This document shows positions 1 through 11,855 of a DNA stretch of 60,000 nucleotides, in pieces. The notes under the pieces were generated by a model, which made no database searches, had not been told where the DNA came from, and saw only the letters and a list, made by a program, of their open reading frames with translations. Location of the stretch: contig NC_087068.1 of the NCBI RefSeq assembly GCF_963678635.1, forward strand, positions 49,001,724 to 49,061,723, written 5' to 3'. Origin of the DNA: Symsagittifera roscoffensis. Taxonomy: Eukaryota > Xenacoelomorpha > Acoela > Convolutidae. Within the stretch, counting starts at the first letter, position 1. Every line of letters begins with the position of its first letter. The translations under genes and the position numbers were made by a program.

Positions 1-3000
1 TGCCTAGCTTTTTCAGCAATCGTGATTCGTTGACTAGGTAAACATAACTTTAAATCGATCCATGTGGAAGTGATGAGTGAAGAAGTTTTCAGCTTTTTTA
101 CTTTCCAGACGCGTTGTTTCATTTTCGAAGAGAAACTATAAGCAAATTGGGTTGCGTTATACTGAAAATAACTGAAAAGTGCTCTGAAAAAGGAAACCAA
201 TGGTTTTATTGTTGATCGAAGTTCATTATAAAACATGATGGAGCAAAGTAAGTTTTCACCTATTAGTAGTTCTAGGAACCTGTTGAAAAACCGATAAAGT
301 TTCGTTAGTACTACCTACCAAGTGGCCATTTAGCCAAAAATACATAGTTAGACGCGCGTTGGACCGAAAACAATATCGACATGAAATTTATAGTTATGAA
401 AGAATTTACCTATCTCTAATGAAACATATAAAAGCAACAAGATCAATTTCACACTTCAAACATCCAAGCTTGATATGGATAAAGTACGCACGTACATTTA
501 AAAGCTACGAACGATTTTCAATTATAGCAAAAAGTTCAAATGAGAACAGTTCAATTTTCGCCAGAAAAAACTCATTTCAAGATCCTCGAAAAAACCTCGA
601 TTAGGATTCAAACTTCAGGCCTTATTTCAAGTCTCACTACTCTATTTGGTCTGTTTGCAAAAAACTTGTTTTCCTATCTTAATTTGAATCCCAGCCGGAC
701 CTTGTTTTCTTTCGGCATGTTTGAAATGAGTTTCTAGGGAAGCTTGAACTGCCGGACTATCATTTGTCTGTTTTTGTTTTTCGGCCTTACTTCCAAAGCA
801 ACAAACAAACAATTGATTTTTTTGTCTTTTTCTGTACCAACTTAGCCATCTTACAATTCTTCATTTGAAAAAACCTCATTTTCATGCTTCATTACGTTTC
901 ACGAGGAATGGAATGTAAAAAGGGATGGGTTGTCTTTACGTTTTGAAACAGTTGCTCAAAATATTTATGGACAACACGATAACTTTCATTTTATTTTTGT
1001 TTTCGGCTCAACGAGCGTCTTCGCAAGTTTTGTCCGAGACAGTGGATATATGGCCACTCTGTAAATAAATAATAGTGATTGTTAACGCTGATTATTGTTT
1101 TTGTTGAATCTGTTTGCTGAAATTGAATATCAGTCGGGAGAAACTTATATATTTATAATTACTTAGAGTTTATATAGTTGTGATTTGTTTCAACATTGAT
1201 TGCTAATGTTCTTTTTCTAATTAGTAAATGATTTTGCAAATTAAATAGTCAATTGACTCAAAAAAAAATTGCCTTTCAAAGTTTGTTTTGAATTGGTCAA
1301 ACTTAAAGCGATTGTAAAACTACTTCAAAAAAAATCAATTTGAAAATTTGGTTATTTTTTGAAATATTTGCGTCAGAAAATTCAGAAAGAATGCGACAAC
1401 CAAATGTACTAGCTCAATTGTTATTTCGACCACTTCAATGGGAAAGAACTTAAGCGTACGGTGTGTTTGTTTTCAAAAAGGCTTTTTTGATTCCAAATAA
1501 CTATATTGGGATTCAGAAAAAAAAACAAAAAGGCATCTCAGTGTCTAGAAATTTGGGTCTGAGCGCTTTTGATTAATTTGTTATTACGGTTGAAAATTTT
1601 GTGTTTTTTGCACCAGATTTTTTTTTGCCGTAAAAGATTCTAGAAGGTATAATTGACGTTGCCTATTAAATTTCAAGTTATTTGCATGGTCAACTCATTA
1701 GGACAACTCTAGAAGGTAATTTTCACGACTGCTGACTTGCTCGGTTCCTTGAAATTTTAATTAATTACCCTCTTTTAGGCTAGGTATTTCTAAGGTTGAG
1801 TTTTTTTCTGGACGGTACTGTATTGGACTCCTTGGTTTGGGTTTTATTTTGATGTAAGCAGTTTTTTTATTATTTTGAAAATTCTGTAAATTGTAAGTTT
1901 ACTAATTCTGATTTTGATTAGCTTTATTTTTTCTTCTTTTTTTTTCATTTAAACGCTTTTGGTTTATGTTATTACGGCTTTGTCAACTCATAATGAGTAT
2001 CGTTAATGGCAAAACAAATTTTCATGCTTTTATGGGGTTCATTTTTAATAGGTGATAAAAAATTGTTAAATTTCTTAAGCTCAAAATATTTACCACAACA
2101 GTTTTAGTTGCGGATGAACAGAGGTCGATCCGAATTTTGTCGCCGTAGTGACCGCTTGGTTAATGAATGACATTGTTTTTAAGACTGTTTATGAAAAGAA
2201 GATTTGCAGGTATACATTTTTTTGTAGTTATTGCTTCAAGTCTTTCTTTCCACTTAATTTTTTGACATAAAAGTCGACTTCATTTGCTTGTATTTTCACT
2301 GCGTATCGCAATGATTTTGTTGTATCGCAAGTGCTTCAAGGCTCCGATTTGCCTGTGTGTTTTTTGTTTTGCTTCCAAAAATCTAGTTCTGAACGTTACT
2401 GCCTTGTAATCCTTACCTTCTTGAAAAATCAATATAGCATTGGCTTTGAATGCCCCAATTTTGTCTATGACACTTCGTTTGTGGTTTAATTGGCGTCTAC
2501 TCCAATATTGTCGGCTTGTCTGCCACTACTTTCGACTTTGTTGCTTCCGTCTCATTTTCTGCCTATGAATTTATAATGCTAGGTTTGTTTCGTTGCCTTT
2601 TGGGACGCTAGTTCCTCCTTTGTTCTCTGTTTTTCGATTTAGGTCTTTTTTGGTTTTTGTCATAAATGGCTTGAATATCCGTTGTGTTCCGAGTGCTTGT
2701 CTGTTCCTTGACTGTCTTATAACTTCTTTGATGTGCTTTGGGCGGTTGCCTGTTGTTTGCTAATGTCTCCTAAGTCGGAAAAACTTGACTTGGCCCTTGG
2801 TAAATGTTTATATGCTACAAAATCTTTTCATTTAAGCCGCAGTTGCTTACCGTTCTCCCTTTCTCATCTTTCTCATCTTTGCGTTTTCTGTGCGGTTAGC
2901 CAACGGAATGGTTTTCCTATTCTTAATTGGCGATGTTGTTTTTTGGACTTTCTTCAGTATGATAATTATTAAATATATAGTTCTAAGCCTGTTGATGTGT

Positions 3001-3080
3001 GTTATTACACTATCTGTGTTTGCTGGAAAGTTTCATATACAATCCCACAAAACACAGAGGCTTTACCGGTTGGTTAGCGG
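1..3080. other. AT-rich DNA, no gene recognised
   Basis: Only short open frames of 65-85 codons are present and none resembles a known family. Composition is AT-rich with many T and A runs. No splice-site-delimited coding stretch, tRNA or clear repeat was recognised. It may be intergenic or intronic sequence of a gene outside the window. Confidence 0.5.
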
Positions 3081-3081
3081 G

Positions 3082-3131
3082 CAATACCTATCCCGGCGTT
3101 GCACGTCAATACCTATCCCGGCGTTGCACGT
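3082..3131. repeat. Two tandem copies of a 25-bp GC-rich unit
   Basis: The unit starts CAATACCTATCCCGGCGTTG and ends CACGT. It occurs twice without a mismatch, and a third partial copy (CAATAC) follows. It is more GC-rich than the surrounding DNA. Confidence 0.8.
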
Positions 3132-3288
3132 CAATACGCTGCTATAGTCAGTTTTGTTCAACTTACACCCCAACAAGCGAGATTTTTGTTCAAGTAGGAT
3201 GATTTCAAATCAAAGCAAACAAAATTAAAGCAAAAAAACTTATCCAATGGTTATTAATTGTCATGATTTAATTAAATTATTCATAGCG

Positions 3289-3430
3289 TGCGTTCAATGA
3301 GATCTGACGTGTCCGTCTTTTCTTTCCTGCAAGCAATTTTTGCCCGTTCAAAAATTTTCTGAGAGTTTTAACCGGGCAAAAAGCGCTTGCAGAAATGAAA
3401 AGAAAGGCACGTCAGATTTCATGGAATGCA
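3289..3430. repeat. Fold-back (inverted repeat) with 58-bp arms
   Basis: Positions 3289-3346 and 3373-3430 are reverse complements at about 80% identity, separated by 26 bp. Both arms contain ATCTGACGTG and, near the loop, TTTTTGCCCG. The size and structure suit a small non-autonomous DNA element (MITE) or its relic. No convincing target-site duplication was seen. Confidence 0.7.
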
Positions 3431-3439
3431 TATTACCAC

Positions 3440-4600
3440 TAATTCATTTGAATACTTTCAGGTAAAACTTGAATTATCACTTATTTACCTTACAGCAAGC
3501 TACCAATAGCTTGCGCCAGATAACAAAAAAATTAAAGCAGAGCATAACTAAATCAATCGTTTCAAAAAACATCCAACAATTTCATTCGTCAGTCAAAATT
3601 GTTGCCCAAACAAAAGGCGTCTTAATGTTCTAAATCAGTTTCACAACATAAAACAACATTCATCAACCCTTATTACTTGATTACAAAAAAAAAAGATTTG
3701 TAAGTTCGTTCAAAACTAATAAAACCACAATTGCCAAGCACTTGAACTACAAATGCTATTATCAAACAGTTGATCTTGCTTCAAACAGAAATCAAACAGT
3801 CATGTTAGTACGTGTTTGAAATTATGAATTGATTATTTTTTCCAAATTTTTCATATAACAGTATAAAAAATTCAGTGAACGGCCTAACTGCAGAAGGTAG
3901 CCAGGCTCATCTTTCAAGAAACATTTTATAAATAGTTTTACCCCTAATAACCTTGTTTTTGCTCCTCATTACATCTGAAATGTCGAACTTTTGATTATGA
4001 GTTTAAAACGAATAAATTTTTTGAAGCCTAATTTTTAATTTTCTAATTTTTTTCCAAACTGTGGAGAGTCAATTGATAACACAGCAATAAAGGTGAAGTT
4101 TATCTAAAATTATAAGGTTACTTTCTTATTTAAATTTCCGACTTTTTTCCGAATACTGAGATTGAAGTTTTCCAATTTTGTCTGATTAAGTTACTGAGCG
4201 AATATGATTCAAGTTTCGATCTTTAAAAAGAAAAAAATTTGTATTCTAAAAGAACTACATGTATTACAGCAACAACAAATTATACCCTTTTTCAATTGAC
4301 AGTAAGCTGAACAACTTAATTCAATCACAGTTTCGTCAATTTTTCAAAGTATTTAATGACTCAATTTTTTATGATCACCATGTGATGATGACAAATGTTT
4401 GAAAATTTTATGTTTTATGTGCCAAGTAATTTTGGTTTGTTAGATAATGAATGTTTTTGTTGCTCCATTTAAATGCTTGTGACACTTATTTCGTCATTTT
4501 TGAGCTTTTTCTTCAAAGTTAATGGCCATAGGATATAATTGCATGTTTAGCTATATCGTATACAGCAACGCCTAAAGAGAGCAGGGCATCATAGAGTAGT
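3440..4600. other. AT-rich DNA, nothing recognised
   Basis: No coding frame, RNA gene or clear repeat was seen between the fold-back and the ATCC-rich tract. Confidence 0.45.
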
Positions 4601-4609
4601 GTAGTTTAA

Positions 4610-5065
4610 AAAGTATTCATCCAGTCGTAGATCCAGATATCTGGCCACCTATCCTTACCTCTGTCAAGCCATTTATTCATTTGTAAAAACATCCATGTAT
4701 TTAAACATTCAAGGATCCATTCAACCAGTGATCTATCCATCAAGCCACTTTGTAATCAGCCAATCATCCATCGCGTCATCCGACAAGCCATTAACTCATC
4801 CATTAATCAATCCAACCTTCCATACAGCAGCAATTTATGTATTCATCGTCCAAATATTCAGTCATCTAAACATCTATTCATCCATCCATCAACAACGCTA
4901 TGTATCCAATCAGTCATCCATCCAAGTGGCATCATTATATCCATGCATCTGATTAACTAGCCAGCCATTCAGCCATTTATTCATCCGAAGAGCTTTTCGT
5001 TTAGTCAACCATCGTTCCATCAACCAGCCATCCATTCATCAAACCAGTCTATGTAATTAAAACAG
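4610..5065. repeat. Degenerate ATCC/TCCA tetranucleotide tract (left part)
   Basis: The words CATCCATCCA, TCATCC, AGCCA and ATTCATC recur in irregular order. This is an old, mutated tetranucleotide microsatellite. The same texture resumes after the LINE at about 9510, so the LINE appears to have inserted into one pre-existing tract. The open frame at 4695-4952 is a by-product of the repeat. Confidence 0.7.
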
Positions 5066-5070
5066 CCATC

Positions 5071-5119
5071 TTGTTGTGATAAACTTAGCCTAATTGTTGT
5101 GATAAACTTATTAAATAGT
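5071..5119 (+). repeat. LINE 5'-end motif, one and a half tandem copies
   Basis: TTGTTGTGATAAACTTA occurs at 5071-5087. It recurs inside a longer form at 5085-5119 that begins TTAGCCTAATTGTTGTGATA and ends AACTTATTAAATAG. It lies just upstream of the LINE's first reading frame. The longer form matches 33 of 34 positions at 49821-49854, the 5' end of a different retrotransposon, and a diverged form occurs at 56179 and 59274. Confidence 0.75.
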
Positions 5120-5133
5120 TTCAGAGAGGGCAG

Positions 5134-6046
5134 ATGGATTCGATTAGTGATGCTACTGATGCAAATGATATTTCAATTGAGAGAAACACAGATGTGCCGG
5201 GACTGAGGTATCATTATCAGACTCCAGTATCAAAACCAACACCAAAACGGCCAAATATTGTACTGAGCCCATGTGACGAAGAAAATTCAGAGGACGATGT
5301 GACTGGGTAGCTGAAGCATACCATTGAAGAGTCAATGAAGTTGTTGATACCCAGCCTTGTAGAGCAAATAAAAGCGCAACTAATGACTGCAATCAACGTC
5401 GCTGTTGAGTCCGCAATAAACAACATGAAGAAGGAAATCATCTCATCCTCCAAAATGGAAATAGCATCTCAGGCGAATGTCAGCTATCTTAGGACTTCAT
5501 CTGAAGCAGAAAAACTTGAATCATATAATCGACGAGATAACCTAAGAATTCTAGGAATCCCCGAGTGTTTGGAAGGAGAGAATAATCGTGAGAACTTTGA
5601 TACAACGATAGCGAAGGTAGTGGAGATTTCTCATGATATTGGTGCAAATGTGCGAGCGTCAGATATCTCAATAGCTCATCGATTGCCATCTCGATCAAAT
5701 AGAGGCAAACCAATTATCGTTCGTTTCGCCAGAAGAATCGCCAAAATCAACTTGCTGCGAAACAAAAAACAAGATGGCAGATAAAGAAGGTTTGAAAAAT
5801 ATAAGCGTCTTTGAAGACTTATCAAAGGCTCGTGTCAATTTCATAAAAATGATGAAGAGTGGTTGCCGAATTAAATCTGCGTGGACCCGAGAAGGTGTAA
5901 TCCATTATATATGGAAGGCAGACGAGCGACTATATCGTATCGATGGACTTTATGAAGGCGGGAGTTCCTTGAAATACAGATTTCAAGATGTGATGAATTG
6001 CTTCCAAAGTGTTTTCCACGAGGCAGGAGATAAAGGAGGATCGTAA
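5134..6046 (+). pseudogene. LINE ORF1 (nucleic-acid-binding protein), broken by a stop and a frameshift
   Basis: Reading starts at ATG 5134. An acidic N-terminal stretch is interrupted by TAG at 5308-5310, and the frame then continues through 5784. This part carries a predicted helical segment followed by EKLESYNRRDNLRILGIPE, a signature common in ORF1 proteins of LINEs with coiled coils. A one-base shift near 5770 moves the reading into another frame, which continues to the stop at 6046 with a basic C-terminal domain (SVFEDLSKARVNF). The joined protein would be about 300 residues and would probably bind element RNA as a chaperone. ORF2 overlaps its end. Confidence 0.75.
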
Positions 6047-8976
6047 ACAATCTAGTGATGTTAATGTCGTTAATTCAAAACTAAATATTTCACAGAATAA
6101 CAGTAGTTTCATTAATAAATCTGAAAATTCCAAAGTTTCGGTGCTACATTTAAATATAAGATCTTTAAAACCGCACTTTGACAAATTGGAAGCACTTATT
6201 CTAAGCCTTGAGTCTCCACCTGATATAATTTGTATAACGAAAACTTGGTTAACAAAAAATGATCCAAGTGAAAGCTGGTTAATCAATGGTTATAATCAGT
6301 ATTTTACAAAAAATCGCGAAACACCAGGTGGTGGTGTAATGATCCAAGCAAGAAACACATGCTGCTTGCTGAATCAACTTGATTCATTTTCAGAAGAAAG
6401 CTTAACGGTCGATATCTTAAAAAATGGCTATAAATTCTCATTATGTCTGATTTATAACCCACCAAAATCAAACAAAATGCAATTCATTGATAGGCTTGAT
6501 GAGTTTTTGGAAAATTCAAAAAGTGCAAATCATCCGATCATTCTTTGTGGTGATCTTAACGTTGATATAATACCTGATAACTTACTGAGCCAAAATTATT
6601 TAAATTGTATTCATTCAAATGGTTTTTCAATAAACGGTCGTGAACCAACTCGCGTTACAGCCACCTCTTCAACTTGTTTGGATCATTTCATTTTCGACAA
6701 TTTAACTGAACCTCATTCAATGGTACTAAATAGTGAACATTTATCAGATCATTATCCAATACACTTGGAATGGGTCATAAAGTGTCAAATTGTTAATAAT
6801 GAAATTCCGTTTCGCGATACATCATTCTTAAAAAGTCGGAGCCAAGTTCAAGAGTTTTTAAAAATTGCGGAAAGTAAATTGGCCTCACATAAAATAGTAA
6901 TTTTTGAAATGAATGATGCAGATTCAGCTTTCAATTTGTTCGCAAAATCTTTCGAAGAGGTATTGAATATGTTTGCACCATTAAAAACCAAGAAAAATTT
7001 GGTCACAAAGCAACCCGCCTGGTACGAAAATAAACTTAAAAACCTTAGAACAAAGCGAAATAATGCACACCAAAAATGGAAATTGAATCAGAATAATTAT
7101 CAACTGCTTCAAACGTTCAGAAGTTTAAGAGATCGTTTTGAGAAAGAAATAAAATTATCTAAAAAGAATTATTATTGGAATAAATTCAAAAACTGTATAG
7201 GAGACTCAAGGCAGACATAAAAAATTTTAAACGATATCAGTGGTAAAAGTAACAAAAACAGCAAGATTCTTCCATTGCAATCATGCATTGATGAAAAGGA
7301 TAATGCAACAGACAGAGATGTTGCTGATAAATTTAACTATTTTTTCACCACAGTTGGAAAAGGACTTCAAAATGATGTTCCTAATGTTGATAGGTTTAAC
7401 GTTGAATATGTTCCATATTCCATGCTTCTGAAAAAAACATGCGAAACAGAAGTTTTTAAAGTCCTAAATTACCTAAATAATAAAAGCTCGTCCGGTGATG
7501 ATAACATCAGTAACCTTATTGTGAAAACTTCAGCGAAAGTCGTGGCACCATATCTAAGCTTCTTAATCAACTTATCATTCACAAAAGGCGTGTTTCCTAA
7601 AGAACTTTGTAAAGCGAAAGTACTGCCGCTTCATAAAGATGGATCAAAACTTGATGAGAACAATTATAGACCAATTTCACTTTTAATTGATTGGAGTAAA
7701 ATCTAAGAGCGCATTATGTATAACCGTATTTATTCTTATTTAGAGAATTTTTCTCTCTTTTATGCAAAACAATTTGGTTTTCGTAATAAGCATAGCACAA
7801 TTGATGCACTTGCTGAACTTACCGAAAGAATTAGAATGTATCCTTCTTCGAATGAAATTTTTAGTTTTTTTCCTTGACTTGAAGAAAGCTTTTGACACTA
7901 TTGACCATAATATTTTGCTATACAAATTGGATATGTATGGGTTTAGGGGTAACTGTTTAAAATGGTTGAGCTCATATCTCAGTAATCGCATACAGAGAGT
8001 TGTAGTAAATGGTGTTTGATCTAGCTGGAGTAAAATAGAATGTGGTGTACCACAAGGCTCAATTTTAGGTCCCTTGCTTTTTCTATTATATATAAATGAC
8101 CTCCCTAAAGCATGCGAAACATCGGAAGTTTTGCTATTCGCAGACGATACGAATCTAACATCAATAGGTTGTCAAATAATTGACGTTCAAAAAGACATGA
8201 CGTCTTTAAATAACTGGCTACAGGCAAATAAATTGGTGATTAACCTATCCAAAATAGTTCAAATGAATGTAAAGTTAAGTGCTTCCAATCATTTATTTCA
8301 GTTAAACTCTTGCTCGATAAATACGAAACCTGTTTGTAAATATTTAGGCATTTACATAGACTCCAAATTTTCTTTTAAAAGTCATATCGATTTCGTCAAA
8401 AAGAAACTTAGTAAACAATGCGGTATAGTTTCAAAGCTACGGCACTACGTGCCGAGGTCTCAAATGATCGAATACTACAGTAGCAATGTCGTTCCCATTC
8501 TCCAGTATGGCATTTTAATTTATGGTTGTTGCAGCTATTCGCAGCTGGAACAACTTAATGTTTTACAAAAGAAAATCCTCAAATTCGTTTTTTTCAGACA
8601 ACGTCGAGATCGTAGTAATGATATTTTTGAAAAATATAGTTTGTTAACCGTTTATGAGTATCATCTCTATGAGCTATTAAAATTTGTTCTTAAATCAGTT
8701 ATTGGTGTTCATAATGATAGCTTTCTGAATGATTTATTTGTTTTTCAAATCGCAAAAAGAGCTACTAGAAATTCTGATAGCAGCCTTCTGTTCGAACCAT
8801 TTTGTAAACGCAAAATTGAGCGCTTCTCGATTCGATATCGCGCTTGTAAACTTTTTAATAAGCTGTGGGTTCTGAATTTGATACCTGCACACGTCAAAAG
8901 TTGTTCTTGTTCAGAAATTTTGGCAATTTACCATTCTTTGAAAATATACCTGGTACAAAACCATGAATTAGTGTAA
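6009..8976 (+). pseudogene. LINE ORF2: endonuclease-reverse transcriptase, broken
   Basis: Endonuclease motifs are in order: VLHLNIRSL, CITKTWL, GGGVMIQ, LCGDLNVD and SDHYPIHLEW. In CITKTWL the usual catalytic Glu of the TETWL motif is Lys (residue 78 from 6009), consistent with a G-to-A change. Reverse transcriptase motifs follow: NNYRPISLL, FLDLKKAFDTIDH, CGVPQGSILGPLLFLLYIND and the catalytic FADDT near 8138-8152. A C-terminal helical region (QLEQLNVLQKKILKFVF) completes it. Breaks are TAA 7218-7220, TAA 7704-7706, a frameshift near 7860 and TGA 8017-8019. The reverse transcriptase active site itself is intact, so decay is moderate rather than ancient. Confidence 0.9.
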
Positions 8977-9480
8977 CATATATTTGGCTTATAAAAAAAA
9001 ATTTAAAACCCATACCTGTTGGTTGCATGCTACAGGACTACCAGCTATTTATCAACTTTTTTGTGTAAAAAAATGACCTCCCAAATCTTTCTAGTTTTCG
9101 AGATATCGAGGTTTTTTGATTTTTTTTTTTGGATTTTTCTCACTAATTGTTTTCGAAAAACTTGAAAAAAAAATTATACATATAATATTACAGCGCCCTG
9201 GAAGTATTGTTAAGTTTAGTATTGTTAAGTTCAGTAGTTAGTTAATGTCAACATAAATTTATAAATAGATATAATTTTTTTTTCCACGAGCTGTAGCTTT
9301 TGTAGTTAAATAAAAATATATTTGCTCGCATTGTTTAATTTGATTTGTTTCATTAGAGATGTTTCATTTGAATAGAAGGGTAGATTTTTAGTGGACCAAC
9401 AGGTCCCGTCGTCTATCCGTTTCTGCTTTAAATGTGGCAAATTTAATTATGTTGATATATTGTTTATAAAAAGAAAAATA
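8977..9480 (+). other. LINE 3' untranslated region
   Basis: Non-coding sequence follows the ORF2 stop. It includes TAGTTTTCGAGATAT at 9092-9106, then T-rich blocks. The same 15-mer occurs, reverse complemented, in the B satellite further right. Confidence 0.6.
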
Positions 9481-9483
9481 TAT

Positions 9484-9503
9484 TCTTTCTTTCTTTCTTT
9501 CTT
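9484..9503 (+). repeat. TTTC microsatellite at LINE 3' end
   Basis: Four to five copies of TTTC lie where LINE sequence gives way to ATCC-type DNA. Short microsatellite tails are typical of the 3' ends of several LINE clades. Confidence 0.65.
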
Positions 9504-9509
9504 ATCTAT

Positions 9510-10192
9510 AATTCCAATCGCCGATCCAACCAGCTATTTATTTAGCCAACTCTATAGTTCAACCCTGCCAACCATCCCTTTATCTAACAACCTAGCCTTT
9601 TATGCCATTGCTTTTCCATCTTTTCTTTCGGAATGTTATCCCTCCCTCGAGCCAACCATTTATCTAGCTGTACTACATCTCTCCATATAGGCATTCAGTC
9701 CATATATCTATCCAAACATCCATCAAGCCATAACTACATCCTGTCGATTTACCCAGCTATTTACCCTTCATGCCGATTATCCCTTTAGTCAAGCTATCCG
9801 GCCAAGCATCCATTCATGCTGCCATCCATCCATCCAACAAATCAACCATTTTTTGAACTACCCATCCAACGAGTCAACCATCTATCTAGCTCTACATCAT
9901 CTAGCCGATCATTGTCCATCCAGCGAGTTCTCCCTCAAAGCATCCTTTTAACTATTTATCCATTAGTCTTCGATCAGTCCAACAATCGAGCCATCCATGC
10001 AACTATCGACTCATTCCTTTATCTAGCCAACTCTCCATCCATCAAGCCATCCATGCATAACGCCATGCATTCATCAAGCCATCGTTCAATCATCTATTGT
10101 CCATACGTATATGCAGCCATTATCCATCTAAACTGAATGATGCTACCATCCGGCTATTTAGCCATCTATTCAGCTAACAGTATATTCACTTG
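9510..10192. repeat. Degenerate ATCC/TCCA tetranucleotide tract (right part)
   Basis: Same texture as 4610-5065: CCATCCATCC, AGCCATCC and ATTCATC in irregular order. The open frame at 9816-10136 comes from the repeat and has no family resemblance. Confidence 0.7.
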
Positions 10193-10705
10193 TTCATCCC
10201 AACAGCCATCCATTCATCCTCTCAGCTTTTGATCCGACCAGCCATTCATCAAATGGTCCATTCATACAGCTATGGATCCGTTGAGAGATCTAGCTATTCA
10301 ACCTTCCCTTTTTAAACCAATTCACCATTCAAATTTTCTACTTTTATTCTATTGAAATTAAAGGTGTCACTACACGCAGATATAGCAATTTGTGAGCATA
10401 AAATGGCTTAGTTTTTGATTTTTTGAATAATTATTTTCAAAAATCTTAGTTTTAATTTTTTGATCATCCCAACAGCCATCCATTCATCCTCTCAGCTTTT
10501 GATCCGACCAGCCATTCATCAAATGGTCCATTCATACAGCTATCGATCCGTTGAGAGATCTAGCTATCCAACCTTCCTTTTTTTAAACCAATTCACCATT
10601 CAAACTTTCTACTTTTATTCTATTGAAAATAAAGGTGTCACTACACGCAGATATAGCAATTTGTGAATATAATTGGCTTAGTTTTTAATTTTTTGAATAA
10701 TGTTT
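10193..10705. repeat. 270-bp tandem duplication
   Basis: The block beginning TCATCCCAACAGCCATCCAT at 10193 recurs at 10463 with few differences (for example GGATCC to CGATCC). The first copy includes ATCC-rich DNA plus an AT-rich tail with GGTGTCACTACACGCAGATA. The copies diverge after about 10705. Confidence 0.85.
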
Positions 10706-10809
10706 CATTACTACCGTTCTTTGGATCCATTTACTTTACAGGTTTTCAATTATCTTTTTGTTTCTTTACACACTAACATTTCACCAGCTAATCGGTCAAC
10801 GGAATTGTG

Positions 10810-11400
10810 CATTTAGAAATTCGAGTAAGTATGCTTGAAGTTCGTATATAGGTTTGTGAGAAAGTATGTAAGAAATTATCTGTGTAAGAATCTTGGTAAG
10901 TTAGTAAATGAGTTAGCACGTAAGTAAGTAGGTATAGGTAAAAAAACTGAATTGAAGTTAAGTCAAATTGAGAAGAAAAAGTTTAGTTAAGTAATTAAGA
11001 GTAAAATTAGGTAAGTAAGTAAAAGTTGGTGAGTGTAAAAAAGTTAAATACAGAAGTTAAGAAAGAAAAAGTAGGTAAGTAATAATTGAAAGGAAGTTAA
11101 GGTAATCTCTACGAAACTAGAAAGAAGTGATGTTGAGCAAGCGAAATAAACTAAATTAAATTAAAGCAAACAATGTGAAGTAAAATTAAGTGAAGGTAAA
11201 CTAAAACAAAAATAAAGTTAAGTAATGTCATTTAAAGTAACTATTTGGTTTTAAAAATTAATGGTAAAGTAATGTATTTTAAAACAAAGAAAACTAAACT
11301 AAAGAAAAAAGTAATAAAGTGAACTAAGAAAAGTAATGTGGGTTTAACTGTATATAGTTATGTAAGAAAAACTTTATGTAATTATGGGAGTAAATAAATC
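10810..11400. repeat. Degenerate AAGT-rich tract, left flank of microsatellite
   Basis: TAAGTAAGT, GTAAAGTAA and related words recur with many substitutions. This looks like an eroded earlier expansion of the microsatellite that follows. Confidence 0.6.

Positions 11401-11855
<455 letters not shown>

Larger units (their letters stand above)
5071..9503 (+). mobile_element. Non-LTR retrotransposon (LINE, apurinic-endonuclease type), decayed, two frames
   Basis: An element of about 4.4 kb holds ORF1, with a coiled-coil/RNA-binding-like protein, and ORF2, with an apurinic-type endonuclease followed by reverse transcriptase. This is the usual plan of the CR1/L2/jockey-like clades. After the last stop (8974-8976) comes a 3' region of about 520 bp ending in a TTTC microsatellite near 9484-9503, a plausible 3' tail. 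ATCC-type tetranucleotide DNA lies on both sides. ORF1 has a stop and a frameshift. ORF2 has three in-frame stops, one frameshift and a substituted endonuclease glutamate, so this copy cannot be autonomous. The exact clade was not determined. Confidence 0.85.

Noticed and set aside
5085-5119. Calling the shared 34-nt motif a spliced-leader RNA gene
   Set aside because: The leader-like reading is on the strand opposite to the elements, the following bases are not a standard donor, and no Sm-type site was identified. Kept only as a question in the findings.
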